Below are positions 24,937 through 34,100 of a stretch of DNA of 64,000 nucleotides, in pieces. A program made the position numbers and the translations under genes. The notes below the pieces were generated by a model. That model saw only the letters and a program-made list of their open reading frames with translations, did not search any database and had not been told where the DNA came from. The first letter of the stretch is position 1, and every line of letters begins with the position of its first letter. The DNA comes from Saccharopolyspora hirsuta (GTDB lineage Bacteria; Actinomycetota; Actinomycetes; Mycobacteriales; Pseudonocardiaceae), in NCBI RefSeq assembly GCF_008630535.1, contig NZ_VWPH01000016.1, positions 62,001 to 126,000 of the forward strand, given 5' to 3'.

Positions 24937-25782
24937 ATGTTGCTCAGTAATGCCTTGATCGGTCTGCGGGAAGGCTTGGAAGCCGTCCTGGTGGTCAGCA
25001 TCCTGGTCGCCTTCCTGGTCCGCACCGAGCGCCGCCGCGCGCTGCCGCTGGTGTGGATCGGCGTCGCGGTGGCGGTCGTGCTGTCGGTGGGCCTCGGCGC
25101 CGTGCTGACCTACACCGCGGCCTCGCTGAGCTTCGAAGCCCAGGAGGCCTTCGGCGGGATCGCCTCGATCATCGCGGTGGTGTTCGTGACCGGGATGATC
25201 TTCTGGATGCGCCGCGCGGGCCGCACCCTGGCCGCCCAGCTGCGCGACCGGCTCGACGACGCGCTCCAGCTCGGCCCAGGCGCGGTGATCGCGGTGGCGT
25301 TCCTCGCGGTCGCCCGCGAGGGCATGGAGACCGCCGTGTTCTTCTTCTCCAGCGTGCAGTCGGCGGGCGGTGGCACCGTGCTGCCGCTGGTCGGCTTCGT
25401 CATCGGCATCGCGCTGTCGGTCCTGCTCGGGTTCCTGCTCTACGCCGGGGCCGTCCGGATCGACCTGTCGAAGTTCTTCACCGCCACCGGCGTCCTGCTG
25501 GTGTTCGTGGCCGCCGGGGTGCTCGCCTACGGCCTGCACGACCTGCAGGAGGCCGGGCTGCTGCCGGGCCTGCACACCCTCGCCTTCGACGCCAGCGCCT
25601 ACGTGCCGCCCACCTCCTGGTACGGCGCCCTGCTCAAGGGCATCTTCAACTTCTCCCCGCAGACCACCGTGCTCGAAGCCATCGCCTGGCTCGGCTACGC
25701 CCTGGTCGTGCTCCCGCTGTTCCTCCGCCCGCACCGCCGTGCGGTCCGGCCCGCCCCGATCTCCTCGGAAGTGACCGAATGA
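24937..25782 (+). CDS. efeU: EfeU/FTR1 family iron permease
   Basis: A 281-residue seven-helix permease. The two R-E-x-x-E iron-binding motifs are present: REGLE (11-15) and REGME (127-131). It imports iron across the membrane together with EfeO and EfeB, encoded next with ATGA overlaps. A DtxR-type iron box lies in its promoter. The leader is about 35 nt with only a weak AAGGGA Shine-Dalgarno sequence. Confidence 0.95.
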   Translation: MLLSNALIGLREGLEAVLVVSILVAFLVRTERRRALPLVWIGVAVAVVLSVGLGAVLTYTAASLSFEAQEAFGGIASIIAVVFVTGMIFWMRRAGRTLAAQLRDRLDDALQLGPGAVIAVAFLAVAREGMETAVFFFSSVQSAGGGTVLPLVGFVIGIALSVLLGFLLYAGAVRIDLSKFFTATGVLLVFVAAGVLAYGLHDLQEAGLLPGLHTLAFDASAYVPPTSWYGALLKGIFNFSPQTTVLEAIAWLGYALVVLPLFLRPHRRAVRPAPISSEVTE

Positions 25783-26888
25783 ACCCCACCGCCCGCGCCC
25801 TGGTCCCCGCTGCGCTCTGCACCGCCCTGCTCGCCGGATGCGGCTCCCAGGACGTCCCCGACGGCGCGATCACCGTGCAGGCCGCCGACGACGCGTGCAC
25901 GCTCTCCGCCACGTCGGCCCCGGCCGGAACCGTCCGGTTCCAGGTGACCAACACCGGCAGCCAGGTCACCGAGTTCTACCTGTACGGCGCCGGGGACCGG
26001 ATCATCAGCGAGGTCGAGAACATCGGCCCCGGCCTGACCCGGCAGCTCGTCGCCGAGGTCCCGCAGGGCGGCCGGTACACCGCCGCGTGCAAGCCGGGCA
26101 TGCGCGGCGACGGGATCCGCACCGAGTTCACCGTGACCGGTTCGGCCACCGCCCAGGACGGCGCCGCGGCGCAGGCCGTCGCCGACTACCGGGCCTACGT
26201 CGACCAGCAGGCCACCGAGCTGGAGCAGCGCACCGCGCGCTTCGCCGACGCGGTCAAGGCCGGAGACGTCGAGCTGGCCAAGCAGCTCTACGCCCCGGCG
26301 CGCGAACCGTGGGAGCGCATCGAGCCGGTGGCCGAGAGCTTCGGCGACCTGGACCCGAAGATCGACGGCCGCGAGGCGGACCTGGAGCCGGGGCAGGCGT
26401 TCACCGGGTTCCACCGGCTGGAGAAGGACCTGTGGACCACCGGCCTGCAGCCGGACGCCGCGGCCATCGCCGACCAGCTCGTGGCCGACGTCGGCCAGGT
26501 GGTGGCGCAGTCCCGGACCGCGGAGCTGACCCCGACCGGCGTCGCCAACGGCGCCAAGGAGCTGCTCGACGAGGTCGCCACCGGCAAGGTCACCGGCGAG
26601 GAGGAGGCCTTCTCGCACACCGACCTGTCGGACTTCCAGGCCAATGTGGACGGTGCAGCTCAGGTGATCACCGCGCTGCGGCCGGTGCTGACCGCCGCGG
26701 ACCCGCAGCTGCTGGCGACGCTGGACGAGAAGTTCGGCGCGGTGAACGGGCTCCTGGCGCGCTACCGGGACGGCGAGGGCTTCAAGCCCTACACCGACCT
26801 CGCCCCCGACCAGGTGCGGGAGCTGGCGGCGGCGGTGGACGCGCTCGGCGAACCGCTGAGCCGGACCGCGAGCGCGGTGGCGCGATGA
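25779..26888 (+). CDS. efeO: EfeO lipoprotein, cupredoxin plus imelysin (M75) iron-binding component
   Basis: A 369-residue lipoprotein: signal peptide with lipobox LAGC (Cys21), a cupredoxin-like domain (about 28-120) and an EfeM/imelysin domain (about 130-369). HRLE (212-215) is the HxxE metal motif of this family. It is the extracytoplasmic iron-binding partner of EfeU, which it overlaps by ATGA, and it overlaps EfeB in the same way. Confidence 0.94.
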   Translation: MNPTARALVPAALCTALLAGCGSQDVPDGAITVQAADDACTLSATSAPAGTVRFQVTNTGSQVTEFYLYGAGDRIISEVENIGPGLTRQLVAEVPQGGRYTAACKPGMRGDGIRTEFTVTGSATAQDGAAAQAVADYRAYVDQQATELEQRTARFADAVKAGDVELAKQLYAPAREPWERIEPVAESFGDLDPKIDGREADLEPGQAFTGFHRLEKDLWTTGLQPDAAAIADQLVADVGQVVAQSRTAELTPTGVANGAKELLDEVATGKVTGEEEAFSHTDLSDFQANVDGAAQVITALRPVLTAADPQLLATLDEKFGAVNGLLARYRDGEGFKPYTDLAPDQVRELAAAVDALGEPLSRTASAVAR

Positions 26889-28114
26889 CCGGGGTGTCGC
26901 GCCGACGGCTGTTCGGCCTGACCGGCGCGGGCATCGCGCTCGCCGGTGCGGGCGCCGGGGCCGGGTACCTCGCGGGCGACCGCGACGACGCCGCGGGCAC
27001 GGTGGCCTTCCACGGCCCGCACCAGGCGGGCATCACCACGCCCGCGCAGGACCGGATGCACTTCGTGGCCTTCGACGTGACCACCTCCGACCGCGCCGAG
27101 CTGGCCGACCTGCTGCGCGAGTGGACCCGCGCGGCCGAGCGGATGACGGCCGGTCTCGAAGCCGTCGAGCACGGCGCGGTCGGCGGCCCGGCCGAAGCGC
27201 CACCGGCCGACACCGGCGAGGCGCTGGACCTGCCCGCCTCGGCGCTGACGCTCACGGTGGGCTTCGGGCCGTCGCTGTTCGACGGGCGGTTCGGGCTCGC
27301 CGACCGCCGCCCGCCCGGGCTGGTCGACCTGCCGCACTTCCCCGGCGACAACCTCGACCCGGCGCGCAGCGGGGGCGACCTGTGCGTGCAGGCCTGCGCC
27401 AACGACCCGCAGGTGGCGGTGCACGCGGTGCGCAACCTGGCCCGCATCGGCTTCGGCCGGGTTGCGGTGCGCTGGTCCCAGCTCGGCTTCGGCCGCACCT
27501 CCACCACCTCCCGCGCGCAGAGCACGCCGCGCAACCTCTTCGGCTTCAAGGACGGCACGAACAACCTCAAGGCCGAGGACACCGCCGAGCTGGACCGGCA
27601 CGTCTGGGTCCAGCCGGGCGACGGCCCGGGGTGGATGACCGGCGGCAGCTACCTGGTGGCCCGCCGCATCCGGATGCACGTCGAGACCTGGGACCGCACG
27701 TCGCTCTCCGAGCAGGAGGCCGTCGTCGGCCGCACCAAGGGCACCGGAGCACCGCTCGGCGCGGCCGACGAGTTCGACCCGGTCGACCTGCGGGCGCAGG
27801 GCCCGGACGGCGCACCGCTGGTCGCCGAGGACGCTCACATCCGCCTCGCCGCGCCGGAGCGGCACGGTGGGGCGCGCATGCTGCGCCGCGGCTACAACTT
27901 CACCGACGGCTCCGACGGCCTCGGCCGCCTGGACGCGGGCCTGTTCTTCATCTGCTTCAACCGCGACCCCCGCACGCAGTTCATCCCGGTCCAGCGCCTG
28001 CTGTCCAAGGAGGACGCGATGGCGGAGTACCTGGAGCACAACGGCTCGGCGATCTTCGCCTGCCCGCCCGGGGTCGGCCCCGGCGAGCACTGGGGCCAAG
28101 CCCTGCTCGCCTGA
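26885..28114 (+). CDS. efeB: EfeB deferrochelatase/peroxidase (Dyp-type), Tat-exported
   Basis: A 409-residue Dyp-type haem peroxidase. The N terminus has a twin-arginine signal (SRRRLFGLTGAG). GFKDG (220-224) carries the distal catalytic Asp223, and H318 in DAHIR is the expected proximal haem ligand. In EfeUOB systems it is proposed to oxidise ferrous iron for EfeO/EfeU or to release iron from haem. The start overlaps efeO, completing a full-length operon. Confidence 0.95.
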   Translation: MTGVSRRRLFGLTGAGIALAGAGAGAGYLAGDRDDAAGTVAFHGPHQAGITTPAQDRMHFVAFDVTTSDRAELADLLREWTRAAERMTAGLEAVEHGAVGGPAEAPPADTGEALDLPASALTLTVGFGPSLFDGRFGLADRRPPGLVDLPHFPGDNLDPARSGGDLCVQACANDPQVAVHAVRNLARIGFGRVAVRWSQLGFGRTSTTSRAQSTPRNLFGFKDGTNNLKAEDTAELDRHVWVQPGDGPGWMTGGSYLVARRIRMHVETWDRTSLSEQEAVVGRTKGTGAPLGAADEFDPVDLRAQGPDGAPLVAEDAHIRLAAPERHGGARMLRRGYNFTDGSDGLGRLDAGLFFICFNRDPRTQFIPVQRLLSKEDAMAEYLEHNGSAIFACPPGVGPGEHWGQALLA

Positions 28115-28249
28115 ACGGGCACCTGGGCGACAACGAGAACAACCGCGCAAGCGGGTCAATTCGACCGTGCTGTGCGACACAATCGGGCGGTCCGGAAATG
28201 AGCGGGTGCGACTTTACGACAGGAGAAGAATTTGCCGCGCTCGGACTCG

Positions 28250-28278
28250 TTGACGACGATATTTCTCGTCCCTAGAGT
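28250..28278 (+). promoter_or_regulatory. Promoter of the amino-acid permease
   Basis: TTGACG (28250-28255), 17 nt, TAGAGT (28273-28278). It predicts a leader of about 110 nt before ATG 28395. No known riboswitch was recognised in the leader. The rest of the gap (28115-28249) shows no gene. Confidence 0.6.
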
Positions 28279-28394
28279 TCGGCTCCAACGCGAACGGCCA
28301 TTCGACGGCCCCGGTGCCCGGACGTCGAATCCGGTGCTTCACCATCTTTCCCGCTGCGAAACAACGATCGTCGGAAATCCACAGGGGAGCATGC

Positions 28395-29846
28395 ATGTCC
28401 GGTTCCGCGCCCACCGCCGAACCCGCCACCGGCTGGGGCCGGGTGATGCGGCGCAAACCGATCAGCGTGCTCAACGCCGAGAGCGGCACCGACACCGGCG
28501 GTGGTGAGCTGCGGCGGTCGCTGGGCGTGGCCCGGCTGACCATGATCGGCGTCGGTTCCACGGTCGGCACCGGGATCTTCATCGTGCTCAACGAGGCGGT
28601 GCCCAAGGCCGGGCCCGCGGTGGTCATCTCGTTCGTGCTGGCCGCGATCACCGCGGCGCTCACCGCGCTCTGCTACGCCGAGCTCGCCTCCACGATCCCG
28701 GTCGCCGGTGCCTCCTACACCTACGCCTACGCCACGATGGGCGAGCTGATCGCCTTCGTCGTCGGCGCGTGCCTCCTGCTCGAGTACGGGGTGGCCGCCT
28801 CGGCGGTGGCCGTCGGCTGGGGCGAGTACCTCAACGCGCTGCTGGGCGACGTCGTCGGCTGGCAGATCCCCGCCGAGTTCAGCGCCCCGCCCGGTGAGGG
28901 CGGGATCCTGAACCTGCCCGCCGCCGTGCTGGTCAGCGCCTGCTGCCTGCTGCTGGTGCGCGGCGCCAAGGAGTCCGCGACGATCAACGCGATCACGGTG
29001 TGCATCAAGCTCGCGGTGCTGCTGCTGTTCGTCGCGGTCGCGTTCACCGCGTTCAACGCCGAGAACGCCCAGCCCTTCGCCCCCTTCGGCGCGGCGGGCG
29101 TCGGCGCCGCCGCCTCGATGGTGTTCTTCTCCTACATCGGCATGGACACCGTCTCCACCGCGGGCGAGGAGGTGCGCAACCCGCGCCGGACGATGCCGCT
29201 GGCGCTGTTCTGGTGCGTCGTGATCGTCACGAGCATCTACCTGCTGGTCGCGATCGCCGGGATCGGCGCCCAGCCGTGGCAGGACTTCGAGGGCCAGGAC
29301 GCGGGCCTGGCCGCGATCCTGGGCAACCTCACCGGTTCGGGCTGGCCCGCGATCGTGCTCGCCGCCGGTGGTGTCATCTCGATCTTCGGTGTCACCCTGA
29401 CCACGATCTACGGCCAGACCCGGATCCTGTTCTCGATGGGCCGTGACGGGATGATCCCGAAGGTCTTCCACACCGTCCACCCGCGCCGCCGCACCCCGGT
29501 GCGCAACACGCTGATCGTCTCGCTGTTCGTCGGCCTGCTGGCGGCGGCGGTGCCGCTGAACACGCTGGCGAACCTGACCAGCATGGGCACCCTGGTGGCG
29601 TTCACGGTCGTCTCCACCGGCGTGGTGATCCTCCGCCGCACCCGCCCGGACCTGGAGCGCGGCTTCCGCGTCCCGGGCTACCCGGTGGTGCCCGCGCTGA
29701 GCATCGCCGCCTGCCTCTACCTGATCTCCCAGCTGCCCTGGACCACGTACCTGATGTTCGCGATCTGGCTGGGCCTGGCCCTCACCCTGTACTTCACCTA
29801 CAGCGTCAAGCACAGCCGCCTGGCCACCGCCGACCTCGACGCGTAG
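28395..29846 (+). CDS. APC superfamily amino-acid permease (cationic amino acid transporter-like)
   Basis: A 483-residue transporter with 12 or more helices. The N-terminal RKPISVLNAESG plus LGVARLTMIGVGSTVGTGIF is typical of the CAT/YfnA branch of the APC superfamily. The helix-6 region FFSYIGMDTVSTAGEEVRNP is conserved in this branch. It likely imports an amino acid by proton symport; the specific substrate is not readable. GGGAG lies 6 nt before ATG. A palindromic terminator follows. Confidence 0.92.
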   Translation: MSGSAPTAEPATGWGRVMRRKPISVLNAESGTDTGGGELRRSLGVARLTMIGVGSTVGTGIFIVLNEAVPKAGPAVVISFVLAAITAALTALCYAELASTIPVAGASYTYAYATMGELIAFVVGACLLLEYGVAASAVAVGWGEYLNALLGDVVGWQIPAEFSAPPGEGGILNLPAAVLVSACCLLLVRGAKESATINAITVCIKLAVLLLFVAVAFTAFNAENAQPFAPFGAAGVGAAASMVFFSYIGMDTVSTAGEEVRNPRRTMPLALFWCVVIVTSIYLLVAIAGIGAQPWQDFEGQDAGLAAILGNLTGSGWPAIVLAAGGVISIFGVTLTTIYGQTRILFSMGRDGMIPKVFHTVHPRRRTPVRNTLIVSLFVGLLAAAVPLNTLANLTSMGTLVAFTVVSTGVVILRRTRPDLERGFRVPGYPVVPALSIAACLYLISQLPWTTYLMFAIWLGLALTLYFTYSVKHSRLATADLDA

Positions 29847-29852
29847 CAGCGC

Positions 29853-29878
29853 GGGCCGGGCGGCATGCCGCCCGGCCC
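29853..29878. terminator. Palindromic terminator after the permease
   Basis: A 26-nt perfect palindrome, arms GGGCCGGGCGGC (29853-29864) and its complement (29867-29878), 7 bp past the stop codon, followed by GAAAACCCC. Confidence 0.7.
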
Positions 29879-30044
29879 GAAAACCCCGGTGCGGCGGCAC
29901 ATCTCGCGCAGCCCCGATCAGCCCGAGCGCAGCGCGCGGCGAACGGACTTGACACGAGGGGGAAAATGGAAATTCGGCGTGTCCACCACCATCCAATGGG
30001 GACTCCGCCGAACCTGGTGTCAGGATAGCCGCTGTGAGGGGCAA

Positions 30045-32222
30045 GTGTCAAATCAGGGGTACGAGGGCGAACTGCGGTCCGAGCGGGAGTACGTCGCCGA
30101 GCTGTACGCGCGGCTCGACGCCGAACGCGCGCGGGTGAGGGGCGAGTACCGGACGGCGCTGCGGGACCACGGCGGAACCGCCGTGGAGCGGGATGTCGAG
30201 GTGCGCGCGCTGGCACGGGAGGCGAAGCGGCTGGAGGTGGCGGACAACGGGCTGTGCTTCGGCCGGTTGGACGGCGTCTCGGGCGAGCGCTCCTACATCG
30301 GCCGGATCGGCATCTTCGACGAGGACGACGACTACGAGCCGCTGCTGCTCGACTGGCGGGCCCCGGCCGCCCGCCCGTTCTACACCGCCACCGGCGCGAA
30401 CCCGGAGAACATGCGGCGGCGCAGGCAGTTCCACACCCGCGGCCGCGAGATCACCGACTTCACCGACGAGGTGCTCGGCCGCCCCGGTGGCGACGCGCAG
30501 GGCGACGCGGCCCTGCTCGCGGCGGTCAACGCACCGCGCGGCGAGGGGATGCGCGACATCGTGGCCACCATCCAGGCCGAGCAGGACGAGATCATCCGGC
30601 TCGACCACCCCGGCGTGCTGGTCATCGAGGGCGGCCCGGGCACCGGCAAGACCGTGGTGGCCCTGCACCGCGTGGCCTACCTGCTCTACACCCAGCGGGA
30701 GCGCATGGAGCGCCACGGCGTGCTCGTGGTCGGCCCGAACCCGGCGTTCCTGAACCACATCGGCCGCGTCCTGCCGTCGCTGGGCGAGTCCGACGTGGTG
30801 TTCATGACCACCGGCGACCTGGTGCCCGGCCTGCACGTCACCGCGGAGGACCCGCCGGAGGCCGCGCGGATCAAGGGATCGCTGAAGATCCTGGACGTGC
30901 TGGCGGCGGCGATCGCCGACCGGCAGCGGCTGCCGGAGCACCCGCTGCCGATCGAGCTGCAGGACGTCACGGTGCGCATCGACGCCGAGACCGCGGAGTG
31001 GGCGCGGGAGGAGGCGCGCGACAGCGGCCTGCCGCACAACGAGGCCCGCGCGGTGTTCACCGAGATCGTGACCTACGTGCTCACCGAGCGGGCGATCTCC
31101 CGGATCGGCCGGGGCTGGCTGACCCGGGACGACAAGGAGGCCTGGGAGCAGCTGCGGGAGGACCTGATCGGGGAGCTGGCGGAGAACGAGGCGTTCACCG
31201 CCGCGCTCGACGAGCTCTGGCCCGTGCTGACGCCCGAAACGCTGCTGGCGCCGCTGTACAGCTCCCCCGAGCGGCTGCGCGCGGCAGGTGCCGATCAAGC
31301 GCTGTTCCGCGCCGAGGGAGATGCCTGGACGGTGTCGGACGTGCCGCTGCTCGACGAGCTGGTCGACATGCTGGGCCGCGACAAGGCGGCCGACCAGGAC
31401 GCCGAGCGGGAGCGGCGGCGGGAGGCCGAGTACGCCGAGGGCGTCATGGAGATCCTGCAGGTGGAGCGGCACGACCTGATGGACGACGAGGACCACCTGC
31501 TCGCCCAGGACCTGGTCGACGCCGAGGAGCTGGCGGACCGCTTCGTCGAGCGCGACACCCGCGACCTCGCCGAGCGCGCCGCCGCGGACCGGGACTGGAC
31601 CTACCGGCACGTCGTGGTCGACGAGGCCCAGGAGCTGTCCGAAATGGACTGGCGGGTGCTGATGCGGCGCTGCCCGAACCGGTCGTTCACGGTGGTCGGC
31701 GACCTCGCCCAGCGCCGCTCGGCGGCCGGGGCGAGGTCCTGGGGCGCGATGCTGGAGCCGTACGTGCCGGGCCGCTGGGTGTACCGGTCGCTGACCGTGA
31801 ACTACCGCACCCCGGCCGAGATCATGACCGTCGCAGGTGCGGTGCTCGCCGAGTTCGCGCCCGAGGTCGAACCGCCGGAATCGGTCCGCGCGTGCGGGGT
31901 CCGGCCGTGGTCCCGGCTGGTCACCGAGGACGAGCTGACCGCCGCGATCGAGGAGTTCGAGCGCGAGGAAGCCGACCGCGAGGGCACCAGCGCGGTGATC
32001 GGTCCCCCGGACGTGCCGGGCGCGGTGCCCGCGTCGGAGACCAAGGGGCTGGAGTACGACGCGGTCCTGGTGGTGGAACCGGAGCGCATCCTCGCCGACG
32101 GCCCGCGCGGCGCGGCGGAGCTCTACGTCGCCCTGACCCGCGCCACGCAGCGCCTCGGCGTCCTGCACCGGGCGCCGCTGCCGCAGGCCCTGACCGGGCT
32201 CGCCGAGGTCGAGCGCGTGTAG
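30045..32222 (+). CDS. HelD-like UvrD/Rep-superfamily ATPase (RNA polymerase-associated)
   Basis: A 725-residue protein of the actinobacterial (class II) HelD type. It has a long charged N-terminal coiled coil (SEREYVAELYARLDAERARV), Walker A GGPGTGKT (196-203), Walker B DEAQ (526-529), and the motif VALTRATQRL near the C terminus. HelD binds RNA polymerase, clears nucleic acid from stalled complexes and, in some mycobacteria (HelR), gives rifamycin tolerance. The GTG start has GAGGGG upstream; the open frame reaches back to 29865 but that part is not protein-like. TTGACA at 29949-29954 is a possible -35 without a clear -10. Confidence 0.88.
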   Translation: MSNQGYEGELRSEREYVAELYARLDAERARVRGEYRTALRDHGGTAVERDVEVRALAREAKRLEVADNGLCFGRLDGVSGERSYIGRIGIFDEDDDYEPLLLDWRAPAARPFYTATGANPENMRRRRQFHTRGREITDFTDEVLGRPGGDAQGDAALLAAVNAPRGEGMRDIVATIQAEQDEIIRLDHPGVLVIEGGPGTGKTVVALHRVAYLLYTQRERMERHGVLVVGPNPAFLNHIGRVLPSLGESDVVFMTTGDLVPGLHVTAEDPPEAARIKGSLKILDVLAAAIADRQRLPEHPLPIELQDVTVRIDAETAEWAREEARDSGLPHNEARAVFTEIVTYVLTERAISRIGRGWLTRDDKEAWEQLREDLIGELAENEAFTAALDELWPVLTPETLLAPLYSSPERLRAAGADQALFRAEGDAWTVSDVPLLDELVDMLGRDKAADQDAERERRREAEYAEGVMEILQVERHDLMDDEDHLLAQDLVDAEELADRFVERDTRDLAERAAADRDWTYRHVVVDEAQELSEMDWRVLMRRCPNRSFTVVGDLAQRRSAAGARSWGAMLEPYVPGRWVYRSLTVNYRTPAEIMTVAGAVLAEFAPEVEPPESVRACGVRPWSRLVTEDELTAAIEEFEREEADREGTSAVIGPPDVPGAVPASETKGLEYDAVLVVEPERILADGPRGAAELYVALTRATQRLGVLHRAPLPQALTGLAEVERV

Positions 32223-32300
32223 CCGGTCGCGCGGTCGGCCCTGGTCCGGGGCCGACCGGCCGGATTCGCACGAACCGGACTGCCGGTCGACCATGTGGGC

Positions 32301-33014
32301 ATGGCGCCGACGCTGCACGTGCGCATCGCCCCGGAGCTGCGGTTCTTCGCCGCTCCGCGCAACCGGGGCGGCGTTGCCGAGGTGCCCTTCGACGGGACGT
32401 CGACGCTCGGGCACATCGCCGAGTCGCTGGGCGTGCCGCTGACCGAGGTCGGGGCGCTGCTGGTCGACGGCGTGCCGCACGACCGGTCGTACCGGCCCCG
32501 CGCCGGGGAGATCGTCGAGATCCGACCGGTCGAGCGGCCGCAGCAGGCCCCACCGCGGTTCCTGCTCGACGTGCACCTGGGCAAGCTGGCCCGCCGCCTG
32601 CGGCTGGTGGGCGTGGACGCGGCGTACCGCAACGACGCCGACGACGACGAGCTGATCGCCGAGGCCGAGCGCGAGCACCGCGTGCTGCTCACCCAGGACC
32701 GCGGGCTGCTGCAGCGGCGGGCCCTGTGGGCAGGTGCCTACGTGCGGGGGTCCGACCCGGCCCAGCAGCTGGTGGACGTCATCGAGCGGTTCGCACCGCC
32801 GCTCGCCCCGTGGACGCGCTGCACCGCGTGCAACGGACCGCTGGCCCCGGTGTCCAAAGAGGACGTTCAGGAGGAGATCGAGCCGGGGACCCGGCGCCAC
32901 TACGACGAGTACGCCCGGTGCCGCGACTGCGACCGGGTGTACTGGCGCGGCGCGCACTCCAGGCGGATCAACGCGATCGTCCGCTCCGCGCTGGAGGCCC
33001 ACCCCGGCGGTTGA
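32301..33014 (+). CDS. Ubiquitin-like plus Mut7-C PIN-fold RNase domain protein
   Basis: A 237-residue protein with an N-terminal beta-grasp (ThiS/MoaD-like) domain (about 1-78) fused to a Mut7-C domain. Acidic residues of a PIN-like fold are seen at Asp90 (RFLLDVHLGKLARRL), Asp112-116 and Asp133 (LLTQDRGLL). A C-terminal zinc ribbon follows (Cys174, 177, 207, 210). Mut7-C proteins are predicted nucleases of unknown substrate. ATG 32301 lacks a clear Shine-Dalgarno sequence. It is 78 bp downstream of HelD, possibly cotranscribed, consistent with an RNA-metabolism pair. Confidence 0.85.
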   Translation: MAPTLHVRIAPELRFFAAPRNRGGVAEVPFDGTSTLGHIAESLGVPLTEVGALLVDGVPHDRSYRPRAGEIVEIRPVERPQQAPPRFLLDVHLGKLARRLRLVGVDAAYRNDADDDELIAEAEREHRVLLTQDRGLLQRRALWAGAYVRGSDPAQQLVDVIERFAPPLAPWTRCTACNGPLAPVSKEDVQEEIEPGTRRHYDEYARCRDCDRVYWRGAHSRRINAIVRSALEAHPGG

Positions 33015-33048
33015 GGCGATTTCGCGCGGAACTGGCGGCTCTCACGCG

Positions 33049-33086
33049 AGCGGGGTGGCGATTTCGCGCGAAATCGCCACCCCGCT
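33049..33086. terminator. 38-nt perfect palindromic hairpin
   Basis: Perfect 19-bp arms meet at 33067/33068 (AGCGGGGTGGCGATTTCGC and its complement), between convergent genes. Its GGCGATTTCGCGCG core is repeated directly at 33016-33029, as if half the hairpin had been duplicated. Confidence 0.75.
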
Positions 33087-33098
33087 GTTCCGGGACCG

Positions 33099-33896
33099 TC
33101 AGCCGGTGATGGACTCCAGCACCGGGAGGTAGCCCTTGGCGTAGCCGTCGACGTTCGGGTGGAAGGACTCCACCAGCGGGTTGCTCGGGCCGTTGATCCA
33201 CTCCTCGCCGGAGCAGACGCCGTGCCCGGCGAACGCGTCGCGGGCGTCGGCGTAGGTGAACCCGGCCGCCTCCGCGCGCTCGGAGATCACCCCGGCCAGC
33301 ACGTCGGACCCGTCGTTGATCCGCTGCCGCTTGGCGTCGGAGAAGAACGGGATGCCGCAGTCGCCGAGCTCGGTCAGCCGCGGGTAGCCGAGCACCACGA
33401 CCTTGGCGTTGGGGGCGGCCTCGCGGATGTTGGCGTAGGTGGTGTCGAGCTTGGCGGGCAGCTCGTTGCGGGCCTTGTCCTCACCGGCGCTGACCGCGGA
33501 ATCGCACTTCTCGTCCGTGCCCAGCAGGCAGTCCTGGATGACGCTGGAGAAGCCGACGTCGTTGCCGCCGATGGAGATGGTGACCAGCGTGGTGTCGGCG
33601 CTGAGCCCGCCGAGCTGGTTGGCGTTGACGTCGTCGGTCACCGCGCCCGAGCAGGCGGCGAAGTTGAAGTTCGCGACGTCGTGGGAATCTGCCCACAGCT
33701 GCGCGTAGGCCTTGGGGCTGCGCAGGCAGTCCCCGCTGTCCTCGAAGTAGTCCCGGGAGCCGACTCCGGAGGCGTAGGAGTCGCCCAGCGCTGCGTAGTT
33801 CTCGGCGGCGGATGTCGCGAACGCCGGTGCGGCCAGCATGGTGCTCGCCGTCGCCACCACCGCCGCGGCACCGACGACGTGCCGTAAGTGACGCAT
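33099..33896 (-). CDS. Secreted SGNH/GDSL hydrolase (lipase-like)
   Basis: A 265-residue exported esterase/lipase. A signal peptide ends at about residue 28-30 (AAPAFATSA). Block I GDSYASG carries nucleophile Ser40, GGND (110-113) the oxyanion Gly/Asn, and SFHPN the catalytic His246. Six cysteines fit the three-disulfide pattern of Streptomyces SGNH lipases (SCO1725-like). A perfect 12-bp palindrome CTCCGATCGGAG (33902-33913) lies in the leader and overlaps the GGAGG ribosome site, so initiation may be dampened by RNA structure. Confidence 0.9.
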   Translation of the reverse strand: MRHLRHVVGAAAVVATASTMLAAPAFATSAAENYAALGDSYASGVGSRDYFEDSGDCLRSPKAYAQLWADSHDVANFNFAACSGAVTDDVNANQLGGLSADTTLVTISIGGNDVGFSSVIQDCLLGTDEKCDSAVSAGEDKARNELPAKLDTTYANIREAAPNAKVVVLGYPRLTELGDCGIPFFSDAKRQRINDGSDVLAGVISERAEAAGFTYADARDAFAGHGVCSGEEWINGPSNPLVESFHPNVDGYAKGYLPVLESITG

Positions 33897-34100
33897 TCTT
33901 CCTCCGATCGGAGATCGAAAACGTCACCATTCAAGGAGAAACCGCCCGGAAACAGGCAGAATTGGCGAATACCCGCCAGTAACGGGACTGGCGGCACGGG
34001 ACGCGGCCGGACGCCAGCCGCCGATCGGGTGCACTCGTTCCCAGAACCCGAACCCGTGAATGTTCCTGCTGTTCACCAGAACCCGGTTCGGACGGGACGA
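33897..34100. other. Intergenic gap between Lrp and SGNH genes
   Basis: 204 bp with no gene. It contains the SGNH leader palindrome at 33902-33913 and CAGAACCC repeats near 34042 and 34077 that may form a weak stem after the Lrp stop. Confidence 0.4.

Noticed and set aside
28198-28275. 25-codon open frame upstream of the amino-acid permease (MSGCDFTTGEEF...)
   Set aside because: It has no ribosome site and ends inside the -10 of a good promoter; probably chance.
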